DNA of 34,232 nt from an uncultured Collinsella sp. (GCA_900545165.1 UQYA01000009.1:1-34232), one strand, 5' to 3'; shown: positions 25,468 to 34,185, numbered from the stretch's first letter. The notes: generated by a model not told the origin, from the letters alone. Translations and numbers: made by a program.

Positions 25468-25508
25468 CCCACGATGCGGGGAACACCCGCATCGTGGGTT
25501 TTTGTTTT
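25468..25508 (+). terminator. strong intrinsic terminator after scrB
   Basis: CCCACGATGCGGG (25468-25480), loop GAACA, CCCGCATCGTGGG (25486-25498), then TTTTTGTTTT. Perfect 13-bp stem and a T-run. Confidence 0.92.
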
Positions 25509-25524
25509 GAAGGGACGGTGCCGT

Positions 25525-26517
25525 ATGGGCGTACAGCAGCTAGAAGAGGCCTGGGCTTTGAGGGCCGGCGCGCGTGAGGCGCGTCTTGTTGCGGCCCCGC
25601 ATGTGCCGGCAGCGCTGTCGCAGCTGGGGATTGTGCGTCCCGGTGACCGCCTGGTGGCCTTTGCGGATGACTTTACCGAAGCATTTGCGCACGGCTTTGA
25701 TGGCCGCGATGTTGCGCTGGCGGGCTCGCCGTCCGCCGATGCGTTTACCGCCGCGTCCGAGGTCTTTGATGCTTCGTTTGATGCCGAGGGGCCGCACCTG
25801 TGGTGGTTCGTCAACTCCATCGGCGGGTTTGGACTGCGCGTGCCCGATCTGCGTACGCTGGGTCGAGCGGCTCGCGAGGCCCATGCGCTGCTGGTTGTGG
25901 ACAACACCGTGGCGTCGGCTTTTGGCTGCGATCCGTTGCGCTTGGGTGCCGTGCTGTCGCTCGAAGCGCTCGACCGTGTGTGCGCCGGTAACGCTTCACG
26001 CAAGTTGGTTGCCGTATCGGTCGCGCGCTCGCAGCTCAAGCGCCATCGTGTGGATGCCGCGGCTGAGTGCGTGCATGTCCTGTTTGAGGGCTGTGGCTTG
26101 GGCAAGCTTGATTTGCCTACTGACGAGGCTGGTGTGCTGGAGCGCGGGCTGGACTCGCTCGATACCCGCATGCAGGCACACTTCGACCGCGCCCGTGCGC
26201 TGGCCGAGTATCTGGCCGCCAACGAGATGGTGCGCAACGTGCGCTATCCCGGGCTGAGCTCGCATCCCGATCATGCGGCTGCAACGGGAATCCTCGAGCA
26301 CGGCTTTGGCCCGGCAGTTGAATTTGATCTTATCGAGCTTAGCTCGGGGGAGCTGTTCGGTGCTTTGCCGGGGGAGTTTCGCACATCGTCCGCCGGCGGC
26401 GCAACGACGCGCCTTTCGGCCCCACGCGGCAAACAGGGGAGCACCGTCCGCCTCTTCGCCGGCACCGACGACCCCTTGATCGTGGCCTCCATCCTAGATA
26501 ATGCCCTCCGCAACTAG
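25525..26517 (+). CDS. degenerate Cys/Met-metabolism PLP-fold protein, lysine missing
   Basis: A 330-residue relative of cystathionine gamma-synthase/MetC-type enzymes. Recognisable pieces are ALLVVDNTVASAFGCDPLRL (usually VVDNTFATP-), ERGLDSLDTRM and the C-terminal GSTVRLFAGTDDPLIVASIL. D126, which contacts the PLP ring nitrogen, is kept. But the next block, normally S-A-T-K-Y-x-G-G-H-S-D, reads LEALDRVCAGNAS, which puts Arg151 where the Schiff-base lysine should be; the nearest lysine is K160. The N-terminal phosphate-cup is also unrecognisable. The protein is about 50 residues shorter than the family. It may be a non-enzymatic or changed-function homologue. A terminator lies just upstream, so it has its own transcript; it converges on a ModE-like gene. 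Confidence 0.7.
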   Translation: MGVQQLEEAWALRAGAREARLVAAPHVPAALSQLGIVRPGDRLVAFADDFTEAFAHGFDGRDVALAGSPSADAFTAASEVFDASFDAEGPHLWWFVNSIGGFGLRVPDLRTLGRAAREAHALLVVDNTVASAFGCDPLRLGAVLSLEALDRVCAGNASRKLVAVSVARSQLKRHRVDAAAECVHVLFEGCGLGKLDLPTDEAGVLERGLDSLDTRMQAHFDRARALAEYLAANEMVRNVRYPGLSSHPDHAAATGILEHGFGPAVEFDLIELSSGELFGALPGEFRTSSAGGATTRLSAPRGKQGSTVRLFAGTDDPLIVASILDNALRN

Positions 26518-26535
26518 CTAAATCATCCTCGACTT

Positions 26536-26612
26536 CATAAGTTGCGGTGAAATAGGGATTGATTTACGGCTTTGACCGCATAAACAGTCCCTATTTCACC
26601 GCAACTTATGAG
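26536..26612. repeat. 77-bp palindrome with 24-bp perfect arms
   Basis: The 24 bases at 26536-26559 are the exact inverse of 26589-26612; the outer part reads TCATAAGTTGCGGTGAAATA. The 29-base centre is also partly symmetric. It lies between two convergent genes and could end transcripts from both sides. Its ends resemble those of the elements at 6637 and 9587 (AAGT-GCGG-GAAAA), which suggests a family of short palindromic elements. Confidence 0.75.
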
Positions 26613-26650
26613 AAGGGGTTGTGTGGCTATAAGGCCCCGTCCTAAATTGG

Positions 26651-26995
26651 CTATTCTTTTATGCTGGCGATGAGGTCGTTGGCCTTTGCGGCAATTACTT
26701 GGTTGATGTCGGCCTGCAGCTCCTCGTAGACCGCTATGGCGCGCTCTCCGGCGGGCGTGAGCGTGGATCCGCGGGCGCCGTCGCGCTCGATGAGCTTGCA
26801 GCCCAGCTGCCCTTCCGCCTCGTTCACAATGCGCCAGGCCTTGGAGTATGCCATGCCCATGCTCTTGGCGGCACGGTTGAGCGAGTGCTCTCGGGCGATA
26901 CCCTGCAGCAGCAAGACACAGCCGTGGCCGAAGACGCCCGGCAAATCCTTGTCGCACGCTTGAATGACCAACTTTGCCGTCGTCTTGTACTCCAT
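26651..26995 (-). CDS. ModE-like winged-helix regulator
   Basis: A 114-residue protein with a LysR-type winged helix only, as in ModE-N. Residues LNRAAKSMGMAYSKAWRIVN and then EGQLGCKLIERDGARGSTLT are the helix-turn-helix and wing of this family, whose members regulate molybdate uptake or molybdoenzymes. There is no TOBE domain, so any ligand is not evident. Starts possible at ATG 26995 or GTG 27004; the ATG has GGAG three and GGGGAG eleven bases upstream, so I take it. The gene stands alone, convergent with the PLP-fold gene; no molybdenum genes are in the window. Confidence 0.75.
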   Translation of the reverse strand: MEYKTTAKLVIQACDKDLPGVFGHGCVLLLQGIAREHSLNRAAKSMGMAYSKAWRIVNEAEGQLGCKLIERDGARGSTLTPAGERAIAVYEELQADINQVIAAKANDLIASIKE

Positions 26996-27188
26996 ACGCT
27001 CCACGTCTCCCCGCTAAAGTGTTTGCTGGGCAAACGCAAAGCCTGCGTCAAACCCTCGTGTGCTCTTCTTAAATCATGCATTGTAGCAGTCAAAGTGCGT
27101 TAAGATACTTCCCCAGTATTGGGCGCCCAAGGTTGGGCTGGGTCCTACGAGGCCTGCAGCCGACCGGTCGCATGGAAAAAGGAGAAAC

Positions 27189-28700
27189 ATGGCTACGTTC
27201 TTTCCCGGTGAGTCCCACACGTTTTCGGAGTATCTGCTGGTCCCTGGTTACTCGTCCTCGCAGTGCATCCCCAACAACGTCTCTCTTAAGACGCCGCTAA
27301 CCCGCTTTAAGCGCGGTGAGAAGCCGGCAATCACCCTGAACATCCCCATGGTTTCCGCCATCATGCAGTCCGTCTCGGGCGTCGACATGGGTGTCGCGCT
27401 CGCTACCGAGGGCGGCCTGTCCTTCATTTACGGTTCCCAGAGCGCCGAGTCCGAGGCCGCTATGGTCAAGGCCGTCAAGGATCACAAGGCCGGTTTCGTT
27501 CAGTCCGATTCCACGCTGACCCCTGACATGACCATGGAGCAGGTCATCGAGCTCAAGGAGAAGACCGGTCACTCCACTATGCCGGTCACCGACGACGGCA
27601 CTCCCAAGGGTAAGCTCCTGGGCATCGTCACCAGCCGTGACTATCGCCCCAGCCGCGATGACCACCAGACGAAGGTCTCCGAGTTCATGACCCCGCGTGA
27701 GCAGCTCATCGTGGGTGACAAGAACATCAGCCTCAAGGTTGCCAACGACGTCATCTGGGACAACAAGCTCAACGCCCTGCCCATCGTCGACGACAACGAT
27801 CACCTGATGGGCATCGTCTTCCGCAAGGACTACGATAGCCACAAGACCAACCCCAACGAGCTGCTTGACGGCGACAAGCGCTACATGGTCGGCGCCGGTA
27901 TCAACACCCGCGACTATGCCGAGCGCGTGCCGCTGCTCATCGAGGCCGGTGCCGACGTTCTGTGCATCGACTCCTCCGAGGGCTTCAGCGAGTGGCAGAA
28001 GCGCACTATCGAGTGGATCCGCGCCAACTATGGCGAGGACGTCAAGGTCGGTGCCGGTAACGTCGTCGACGCCGAGGGCTTCCGCTTCCTGGCAGACTGC
28101 GGTGCCGACTTCATTAAGGTCGGTATCGGCGGCGGTTCCATCTGCATTACCCGTGAGACCAAGGGTATCGGCCGTGGCCAGGCCACCGCGCTGATCGATG
28201 TCTGCCGCGCTCGTGACGAGTACTACGAGGAGACCGGCGTCTACGTGCCCGTGTGCTCCGACGGCGGTATCGTCTATGATTACCACATGACGCTCGCCCT
28301 TGCCATGGGTGCCGACTTTATGATGCTGGGTCGCTACTTCGCCCGCTTCGACGAGAGCCCGACCGAGCGCGTCAACGTGAACGGTCAGTACATGAAGGAG
28401 TACTGGGGCGAGGGTTCTGCTCGTGCCCGCAACTGGCAGCGCTACGACCTGGGCGGCGCCGCGAAGCTCAGCTTCGTCGAGGGCGTCGACTCCTACGTTC
28501 CCTACGCCGGTTCCCTCAAGGACGGTGTGGGCGGCACGCTCTACAAGGTCAAGTCCACGATGTGCAACTGCGGCGCCCTCTCGATTCCCGAGCTCCAGGA
28601 AAAGGCACGCCTAACGCTGGTCAGCTCCACCTCCATCGTCGAAGGCGGCGCCCACGATGTAGTCGTGAAGGATTCTCAGCAGTCCGTATCTTATCGATAA
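27189..28700 (+). CDS. guaB: IMP dehydrogenase
   Basis: A 503-residue enzyme converting IMP to XMP with NAD, the committed step to GMP. The TIM barrel is interrupted by a CBS pair (about 105-225: TMPVTDDGTPKGKLLGIVTS and LPIVDDNDHLMGIVFRKD). The catalytic loop GIGGGSICITRE holds C319, and the nearby SDGGIVYDYHMTLALAMGAD and GYARFDES-like segment follow. The length and domain order are standard, with a slightly variant flap (YWGEGSARARNWQRY). ATG 27189 has AAGGAG six bases upstream. It is a monocistronic core gene, GC-rich with strong codon bias, and ends at a good terminator. Confidence 0.95.
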   Translation: MATFFPGESHTFSEYLLVPGYSSSQCIPNNVSLKTPLTRFKRGEKPAITLNIPMVSAIMQSVSGVDMGVALATEGGLSFIYGSQSAESEAAMVKAVKDHKAGFVQSDSTLTPDMTMEQVIELKEKTGHSTMPVTDDGTPKGKLLGIVTSRDYRPSRDDHQTKVSEFMTPREQLIVGDKNISLKVANDVIWDNKLNALPIVDDNDHLMGIVFRKDYDSHKTNPNELLDGDKRYMVGAGINTRDYAERVPLLIEAGADVLCIDSSEGFSEWQKRTIEWIRANYGEDVKVGAGNVVDAEGFRFLADCGADFIKVGIGGGSICITRETKGIGRGQATALIDVCRARDEYYEETGVYVPVCSDGGIVYDYHMTLALAMGADFMMLGRYFARFDESPTERVNVNGQYMKEYWGEGSARARNWQRYDLGGAAKLSFVEGVDSYVPYAGSLKDGVGGTLYKVKSTMCNCGALSIPELQEKARLTLVSSTSIVEGGAHDVVVKDSQQSVSYR

Positions 28701-28732
28701 GCCTGCACTCACAATCGATCTTTCGCCGATTG

Positions 28733-28770
28733 GTGCCGCCCGCTACATTTGCGGACGGCACTTTTTCTTT
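28733..28770 (+). terminator. intrinsic terminator after guaB
   Basis: GTGCCGCCCGC (28733-28743) pairs with GCGGACGGCAC (28751-28761) with one mismatch, then TTTTTCTTTT. Confidence 0.88.
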
Positions 28771-28839
28771 TCTAGTTCGAATAAATCGGCTATCGTTTTA
28801 TTATTTGCGTTGCAGTGCCTTTTATAGGGGAGATAAGAG

Positions 28840-29601
28840 ATGAAAATTGACGAGCTGGTTCGTGACCATTACGTCGATTTGGGCGACATAGATCGTGACA
28901 TTTGGCGCTATATCTCAATGCATCGCTATGAGGCTGCTAATTCGACGCTTGTCGATCTAGCGGCCAAGTGCAACGCATCAAAATCTGCCGTTCTACGTTT
29001 TGCTCAGCGCCTAGGGTTTCGTGGATTCTCTGAGTTCAAATACGCCCTCAAGGCTGAAGTAGAAGCTGATGCTCGCGATATAGTTGACGCTGCGGTTCTC
29101 GATCGTTACACCGCCATTGTCTTAAAATCGCTCAAAGACTTTCTTTCGCGTGATTTCACGCCTGTATTCAGGCTTATTGAGCAGAGCTCAAAGGTGTTTC
29201 TTTACGGCACGGGAACGCTCCAACGTGCGGTTGCTCAAGAGATGCGTCGCGTGTTTTTGGCTGGTGACGAATATTTCTACGTCGTGGAAGGCGTTGATGA
29301 GACCGCAGCTCTTACGGGCGCTTTGACTCAAGACGATCTTCTCTTCGTCTTTTCTCTAAAAGGACAATCCGATAATGCAACTACGCTTGCGCGAAATCTC
29401 AAAGCCAGAAACGTTCCTTTTATCGCGGTGACGAGTTATCTGGATAACGATATTGCTCATCTTGCTGATGAGAGCATCTTGGTTGGTACCGAGAGCCTAC
29501 CGATTGGTAGCGGACATAGTTACGAAGTGCTTGACGCCTATTTTCTTCTCGTCAGCATCTTGTTCTTGAAGTATTCCGAATACAAACGAGCACATCGATA
29601 G
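28840..29601 (+). CDS. RpiR-family transcription regulator
   Basis: A 253-residue regulator with an N-terminal HTH_6 domain (residues 1-77, DLAAKCNASKSAVLRFAQRL) and a C-terminal SIS sugar-phosphate isomerase-like domain (about 108-240, KVFLYGTGTLQRAVAQEM, LLFVFSLKGQSDNATTLARN). RpiR regulators sense phosphosugars and control nearby uptake genes. It precedes a ManD-type dehydratase and a PTS gene in the same direction, separated by a leader with palindromes, so it very likely governs them. The start ATG at 28840 has GGGGAGA six or so bases upstream. It is less GC-rich than guaB. Confidence 0.87.
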   Translation: MKIDELVRDHYVDLGDIDRDIWRYISMHRYEAANSTLVDLAAKCNASKSAVLRFAQRLGFRGFSEFKYALKAEVEADARDIVDAAVLDRYTAIVLKSLKDFLSRDFTPVFRLIEQSSKVFLYGTGTLQRAVAQEMRRVFLAGDEYFYVVEGVDETAALTGALTQDDLLFVFSLKGQSDNATTLARNLKARNVPFIAVTSYLDNDIAHLADESILVGTESLPIGSGHSYEVLDAYFLLVSILFLKYSEYKRAHR

Positions 29602-29630
29602 GTTTCCGCAGGTAAACGAGCTGTGGAAAT

Positions 29631-29647
29631 TTCCCAGCTGGTGGGAA
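29631..29647 (+). promoter_or_regulatory. candidate RpiR operator
   Basis: TTCCCA (29631-29636), five bases, TGGGAA (29642-29647): a perfect inverted repeat in the region between the regulator and the dehydratase gene. Confidence 0.4.
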
Positions 29648-29723
29648 TTCGTCCCAACCACGGACGATGTACCTATATCGTCTTTTTCAGGTCTTTCTTG
29701 GATATTCGCCTCCTACACTTGGC

Positions 29724-29736
29724 CTCGTTAAACGAG
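29724..29736 (+). promoter_or_regulatory. second candidate operator palindrome
   Basis: CTCGTTAAACGAG is a perfect 13-bp palindrome with a central base, 44 bases before the dehydratase start. Its half-site AAACGAG also occurs at 29584-29590 and 29614-29620 (30 bases apart). It may bind the RpiR protein. Confidence 0.45.
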
Positions 29737-29779
29737 ACCGCGAACGAATGCGAGTCTCGGTGAATCGGGAAGGGACGAA

Positions 29780-30985
29780 ATGGATTCCTTGAAGATCACG
29801 GACGTCCGTCCCATCTGCACTGCTCCCGAGGGTATTAACCTTGTTGTGGTGAAGGTGGAGACGAATGACCCGTCCATCTACGGTGTTGGCTGCGCTACGT
29901 TTACGCAGCGTTATGAGGCGGTTGCCTATGCGGTTGACCGCTATCTGAAGCCCTTTTTGCTAGGTAAAGATCCTGCGCGAATTCAGGATATCTGGCAGAC
30001 TGCACATGTTTCTGGATATTGGCGAAACGGGCCGATCTGGAACAATGCACTTTCCGGCATTGACATGGCACTTTGGGACATTAAGGGCAAGATGGCCGGC
30101 ATGCCGCTCTATGACCTTTTTGGTGGTAAATGCCGCGATGCTGTTCCGGCGTATATTCATGCCGATGCACAGACGATAGAGGGCGCAATCGATTTGGTCC
30201 AGCAGCGCGTCGATGCGGGCTGGAATCGAATCCGCGTTCAAATCGGTGGCTATGGCGGAAACGTTCCTGTTGAGAATAAGCCTAAAGATGCGCTACCCGG
30301 TGCATACTATGATCCCAAAGCGTATATGCGCACGGCTATTGAGGGCTTTACTGCCTTACGTCGCGAGTTTGGTGACGACATTGAGCTGTGCCATGATGTC
30401 CATGAGCGTTTGACGCCTTCCGAGGCAATCCGCTTCGCGCAGCAAATGGACCAATTCGACCTGCTGTTCCTTGAGGATGTGCTCGCTCCCGAGCAAATTG
30501 CATGGTTCGATCAGGTGCGCGCTCATACGACTTGCCCGCTTGCCATGGGCGAGCTCATCAATAACCCGCATGAGTGGATGCAGCTTGTTCAGAATCGAAG
30601 CGTTGACTATCTTCGCCTCCACATCAGCCAGGCAGGTGGAATCACGCCCGTTCGCAAGATCATTGCTTTCGCTGACGTTAATGGTGTTCGCACAGCTTGG
30701 CATGGTCCTGGCGATATGTCCGGTATTGGGCATGCGGTCAACACGCACCTTTCCATTTCCTCACCGAACTTCGGTATCCAAGAGTGGAGCTGCAGCATTA
30801 AGGAGAACACGTATCGTGTGTTCCCGGGCATGCCAGTCGTTGAGAACGGCTATGTGTATCTGAACGATCAGCCCGGTATTGGTGTGGATATCGATGAGAA
30901 TCTCGCAGCAGAGTTCCCTCCCGTCGATAAGGATTTGAGTTGGCTTCTTTGCAGGCTTCCGGATGGTTCCGCTGTTCGACCGTAA
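29780..30985 (+). CDS. ManD/RspA-type dehydratase, enolase superfamily
   Basis: A 401-residue cytosolic enzyme of the ManD subgroup, which dehydrates sugar acids such as D-mannonate or D-gluconate. Metal ligands are D206 (CHDVHERL), E232 (LEDVLAP) and E258 (AMGELIN), each 26 residues apart as in characterised ManD, and H208 is the second active-site residue. WHGPGD has Pro after HG; from memory, ManD proteins with Pro at this place are low-activity or promiscuous while those with Ala are efficient mannonate dehydratases. Thus the true substrate is uncertain. It is preceded by a ribosome site (GGGAAGGGACG) and followed after 48 bases by the PTS permease gene, so they are probably one operon under the RpiR regulator. 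Confidence 0.88.
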   Translation: MDSLKITDVRPICTAPEGINLVVVKVETNDPSIYGVGCATFTQRYEAVAYAVDRYLKPFLLGKDPARIQDIWQTAHVSGYWRNGPIWNNALSGIDMALWDIKGKMAGMPLYDLFGGKCRDAVPAYIHADAQTIEGAIDLVQQRVDAGWNRIRVQIGGYGGNVPVENKPKDALPGAYYDPKAYMRTAIEGFTALRREFGDDIELCHDVHERLTPSEAIRFAQQMDQFDLLFLEDVLAPEQIAWFDQVRAHTTCPLAMGELINNPHEWMQLVQNRSVDYLRLHISQAGGITPVRKIIAFADVNGVRTAWHGPGDMSGIGHAVNTHLSISSPNFGIQEWSCSIKENTYRVFPGMPVVENGYVYLNDQPGIGVDIDENLAAEFPPVDKDLSWLLCRLPDGSAVRP

Positions 30986-31033
30986 TGCGACCCGGAATTA
31001 TTTGTTTTTGAGTTCCTTGAAAGGGGATAGACC

Positions 31034-32428
31034 ATGAAAACTGACGATAAGGCCATTGCCGACGGCATTGTTGCTGCAGTTGGAGGCGTAGACAATATCA
31101 GGGCCGTGGGTCATTGTTCGACCAGGCTGCGTTTGACGCTTCATGATAAGACCAAGGTCGATGAGAAAACAATCGAAGATATCGAGGGCGTCAAGGGCCA
31201 ATTCTTCGCCGGTGAACAGTATCAGGTGATTTTGGGCACCGGTCTTGTTAACCGTGTTTACGACATTGTCGCGGGCGAGAATCAGGGCGGTGTTAACACC
31301 GATATTAAGGCCGACCTGTATGCCGGCATGTCGCTCCCCAAGAAGCTCTCTCGTATTTTGGGCGATATCTTTATTCCCGTTATTCCCGTCCTGGTGGCAA
31401 CAGGTCTTTTTAGCGGCTTCATTAACTGCATCAACTCGTTTGGCGTTCAGATGGACCCCAACGTTTTGACGATCGCGACCATTCTGATGAAAACCGCTTT
31501 CACCTTTCTGCCCGTGCTTATTGCATGGTCGGGCATGAAACAGTTTGGAGGTAGCCCCGTCATCGGCATCGTCCTTGGTCTCATGCTGGTGAACCCACTT
31601 CTTCCTAACCCGAATGATGTGGTTAAGGGCACGGTTGAGGCAATCACTTTCCATCCGTTTGGTCTTGAGTGGAATGTTGTAGGTTATCAGGGCTCGGTGC
31701 TTCCCGCTCTTGTTGTTGCGTATATCGCTGCAAAGACCGAGAAGACTCTTAAGAACGTTGTTCCGGATGTTCTGGATCTTATCATCACTCCGTTTACTAC
31801 GATCCTTGTTGCCGGCTTGCTTGGCATGCTTGTTATTGGCCCCGTTTGCCAGACCGTGGAGCACGCTGTTTTGGCTGTCGCGAAGTTCGTTATCGCGTTG
31901 CCGTTCGGTCTGGGCGGACTAATTCTTGGCGGAACGCAGCAGGCGATTGTGGTTACCGGTATGCATCACATCTTCCTTGCGCTCGAAACTGACTATCTTG
32001 CTACCACCGGTTTCAACCCCTTCAATGCCATGATTTCCGGTGGCATTATGGCCCAGGCTACCGCCGCCTTGGTTACCGGTCTTAAGGTAAAGAACCCTAA
32101 AAAGCGTGGCTTCTATATGGCTGCATCGCTGCCTGCATTCCTGGGCATTACCGAGCCGGCAATCTTTGGCGTGAACCTCAAGTTTGGCAAGCCGTTCCTG
32201 TTCGCTCTTTGCGGCGGTGCCTGCGCTGGTTGGTGTGGCGCAATGCTTCATGCTGCCAGCACCGGTATGGGTGTTGCTGCTATTCCGGGAATCGTTACCT
32301 ACCTGTACAGCCAGCAGGCCATCATCAACTACTTTATCATCCATGGTGTTGGCATTGCGGTTTCCGGTCTGCTCACTTGGTTCTTCTTTGACCCTAACAA
32401 GGCCGAACAGGCTGAGTTTGAGAACTAG
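31034..32428 (+). CDS. PTS EIIBC, glucose/sucrose superfamily
   Basis: A 464-residue PTS permease. EIIB is at residues 1-85 with phosphocysteine C28 in VGHCSTRLRLTL; the EIIC part, about ten helices, carries LGITEPAIFGVNLKF and the TQQAIVVTGMHHIF segment. No EIIA domain. It is only distantly like ScrA in the window, and the two form separate subgroups of the beta-glucoside/sucrose/MurNAc type. The partner dehydratase suggests the imported sugar is a uronate- or aldonate-containing compound, but the RpiR link would also suit an amino sugar. No hydrolase or kinase gene accompanies it. SD GAAAGGGGA before the ATG. A strong hairpin terminator follows at 32533. Confidence 0.85.
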   Translation: MKTDDKAIADGIVAAVGGVDNIRAVGHCSTRLRLTLHDKTKVDEKTIEDIEGVKGQFFAGEQYQVILGTGLVNRVYDIVAGENQGGVNTDIKADLYAGMSLPKKLSRILGDIFIPVIPVLVATGLFSGFINCINSFGVQMDPNVLTIATILMKTAFTFLPVLIAWSGMKQFGGSPVIGIVLGLMLVNPLLPNPNDVVKGTVEAITFHPFGLEWNVVGYQGSVLPALVVAYIAAKTEKTLKNVVPDVLDLIITPFTTILVAGLLGMLVIGPVCQTVEHAVLAVAKFVIALPFGLGGLILGGTQQAIVVTGMHHIFLALETDYLATTGFNPFNAMISGGIMAQATAALVTGLKVKNPKKRGFYMAASLPAFLGITEPAIFGVNLKFGKPFLFALCGGACAGWCGAMLHAASTGMGVAAIPGIVTYLYSQQAIINYFIIHGVGIAVSGLLTWFFFDPNKAEQAEFEN

Positions 32429-32532
32429 GTTTTGTTTGATCTAACTCAGATGGGTATATCGTTCATTTCATGAGGCTTTGATGGCTCATAACCAATGAAG
32501 CGTGCTTTCCCTGTACATACTCTTTTTAGATA

Positions 32533-32567
32533 AAGCGAGATGCCTGCAAGTCGCAGGCATCTCGCTT
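32533..32567 (+). terminator. 15-bp perfect hairpin after the PTS gene
   Basis: AAGCGAGATGCCTGC (32533-32547), five-base loop, GCAGGCATCTCGCTT (32553-32567), followed by GTCGTATTTGC. Symmetry with A/T ends would work in both directions. Confidence 0.8.
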
Positions 32568-32602
32568 GTCGTATTTGCTATTATCATGCGAGTTAACGAT
32601 GT

Positions 32603-32720
32603 GGCGGGGCGTTCTTACCTTTGCTCGCTGCAAGTTCCGCACGAGCCGAAGAGCACTTAATGTGCTCTTCGTGCGAGCAAGACTGTCCGCAGCAGCGAGT
32701 AAAGGTAAGAACGCCCCGCC
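32603..32720 (+). promoter_or_regulatory. leuS: 118-nt hairpin in the leuS leader
   Basis: The 29 bases at 32603-32631 (starting GGCGGGGCGTTCTTACC) are the inverse of 32692-32720 with one mismatch. Inside is a second perfect hairpin CGAAGAGCAC-TTAAT-GTGCTCTTCG (32647-32671 approximately). The hairpin ends 26 bases before the leuS ATG and might act in attenuation or mark a repeat element. I find no T-box antiterminator motif, so it is not a typical tRNA-sensing leader. The gap 32429-32746 otherwise holds only the terminator above. Confidence 0.6.
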
Positions 32721-32746
32721 CCAACCGAGATAACAAAGGAGCTGAT

Positions 32747-34185
32747 ATGTGCGATTGCACAGATCATAAGGGCGAGATTCCTGCCTACGACGCGCAGGCC
32801 ATTGAGTCCAGGTGGATGAAGGCCTGGGAGGACTCCAACCTCTTTGCCGTCGACACCGACGACAGCAAGCCCAAGAAGTATGTGCTCGAGATGTTCCCGT
32901 ATCCGTCGGGCGACCTGCACATGGGCCACGCGCGCAACTATACCATCGGCGATGCCATGGCCCGTCAGGCCCGCATGCGCGGCTATGACGTGCTGCACCC
33001 CATCGGCTTTGACGCCTTTGGCCTGCCCGCCGAGAACGCCGCCATCAAGCACAACACGCAGGCTGCCGCCTGGACGTATAAGAACATGGACCAGGCGCTC
33101 GCCACGATGAAGCGCATGGGCTTCTCCTACGATCTGGATCGCATGGTCAAGACCTGCAGCCCCGACTACTACCGCTGGGGTCAGTGGATCTTTGAGAAGA
33201 TGTGGGAAAAGGGCCTGGTCTATCGCAAGAAGAACCCGGTTAACTGGTGCCCCACTTGTAAGACCGTTCTGGCCAACGAGCAGGTTACCGAGGGTAAGTG
33301 CTGGCGTTGCGGCACCGAGCCCGAGAAGCGCGACCTTGAGCAGTGGTACTACAAGATTACCGAGTACTCTCAGGAGCTGCTCGACGACCTGGAGAAGCTC
33401 CCCGGCTGGCCCGAGCGCGTCAAGCAGATGCAGGCTAACTGGATCGGTCGCTCCGAGGGCGCCGAGGTCGACTTTACCCTGTGCGACAAGGACGGCGAGC
33501 CCATCGAGGGCGACGAGGGTAAGATCACCGTCTTCACCACGCGTGCCGATACCCTTTTTGGCGTCTCCTTCTTTGTCCTGGCTCCCGAGTACGCCGGCTT
33601 GCACGAGCTCGTCGAGGGCACGGAGTACGAGGAGGCCGTGACCAAGATCGTCGAGGACTCCAAGCATATCTCTGCCGTCGAGCGTGCCCAGGGCGCCATC
33701 GAGAAGCACGGCGCTTTTACCGGCCGCTACGTGGTGAACCCCGTGAACGGCGAGAAGGTCCCCGTGTGGGTTGCCGATTATGTCGTTGCCGACTACGGCA
33801 CCGGTGCCGTCATGGCCGTTCCCTGTGGCGACCAGCGCGACTTTGAGTTTGCCCGTAAGTACGACCTGCCGATCGTGCCGATCATCCTGGACGATGACGA
33901 TCGCGCTGCCGTCGAGGCCAGCGGTGAGACCATCGATACCTTCCATGCCGAGACCGTCGACTGGGATTGCGCTCACGCTGCCGAGGGCACGCTCGTCCAG
34001 TCCGGCAAGTACACTGGCATGCGCGGCGGCAAGCACTCCGAGGGCGAGGCTGCGATCGTGGCCGACCTCGAGGCCATGGGCTGCGGTCGTCGCAAGGTCG
34101 AGTTCCGTCTGCGCGACTGGCTCATCAGCCGCCAGCGCTATTGGGGCAACCCCATCCCGGCCATCCACTGCGAGCACTGCGGCAT
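32747..34185 (+). CDS. leuS: leucyl-tRNA synthetase, N-terminal part (truncated by contig end)
   Basis: Charges tRNA-Leu with leucine. About 479 residues are present of a usual 820 or more. Visible are the class I HIGH-like motif PYPSGDLHMGHARNYTIGD, GFDAFGLPAENAAIKHN, the zinc-binding WCPTC and CWRCG pairs, and the editing (CP1) domain TTRADTLFGVSFFVLAPEY. The KMSKS half is missing because the read passes into adapter at 34186; the apparent C-terminal LLYTSPSPRDS is adapter translated, not protein. The start ATG at 32747 (MCDCTDHKGE) has AAAGGAG five bases upstream. Longer frames running upstream through the hairpin are not used. Confidence 0.95.

Noticed and set aside
32603..32746. T-box or leucine attenuator for leuS
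   Set aside because: No T-box motif and no leader peptide with leucine codons could be read; only the long hairpin is supported.
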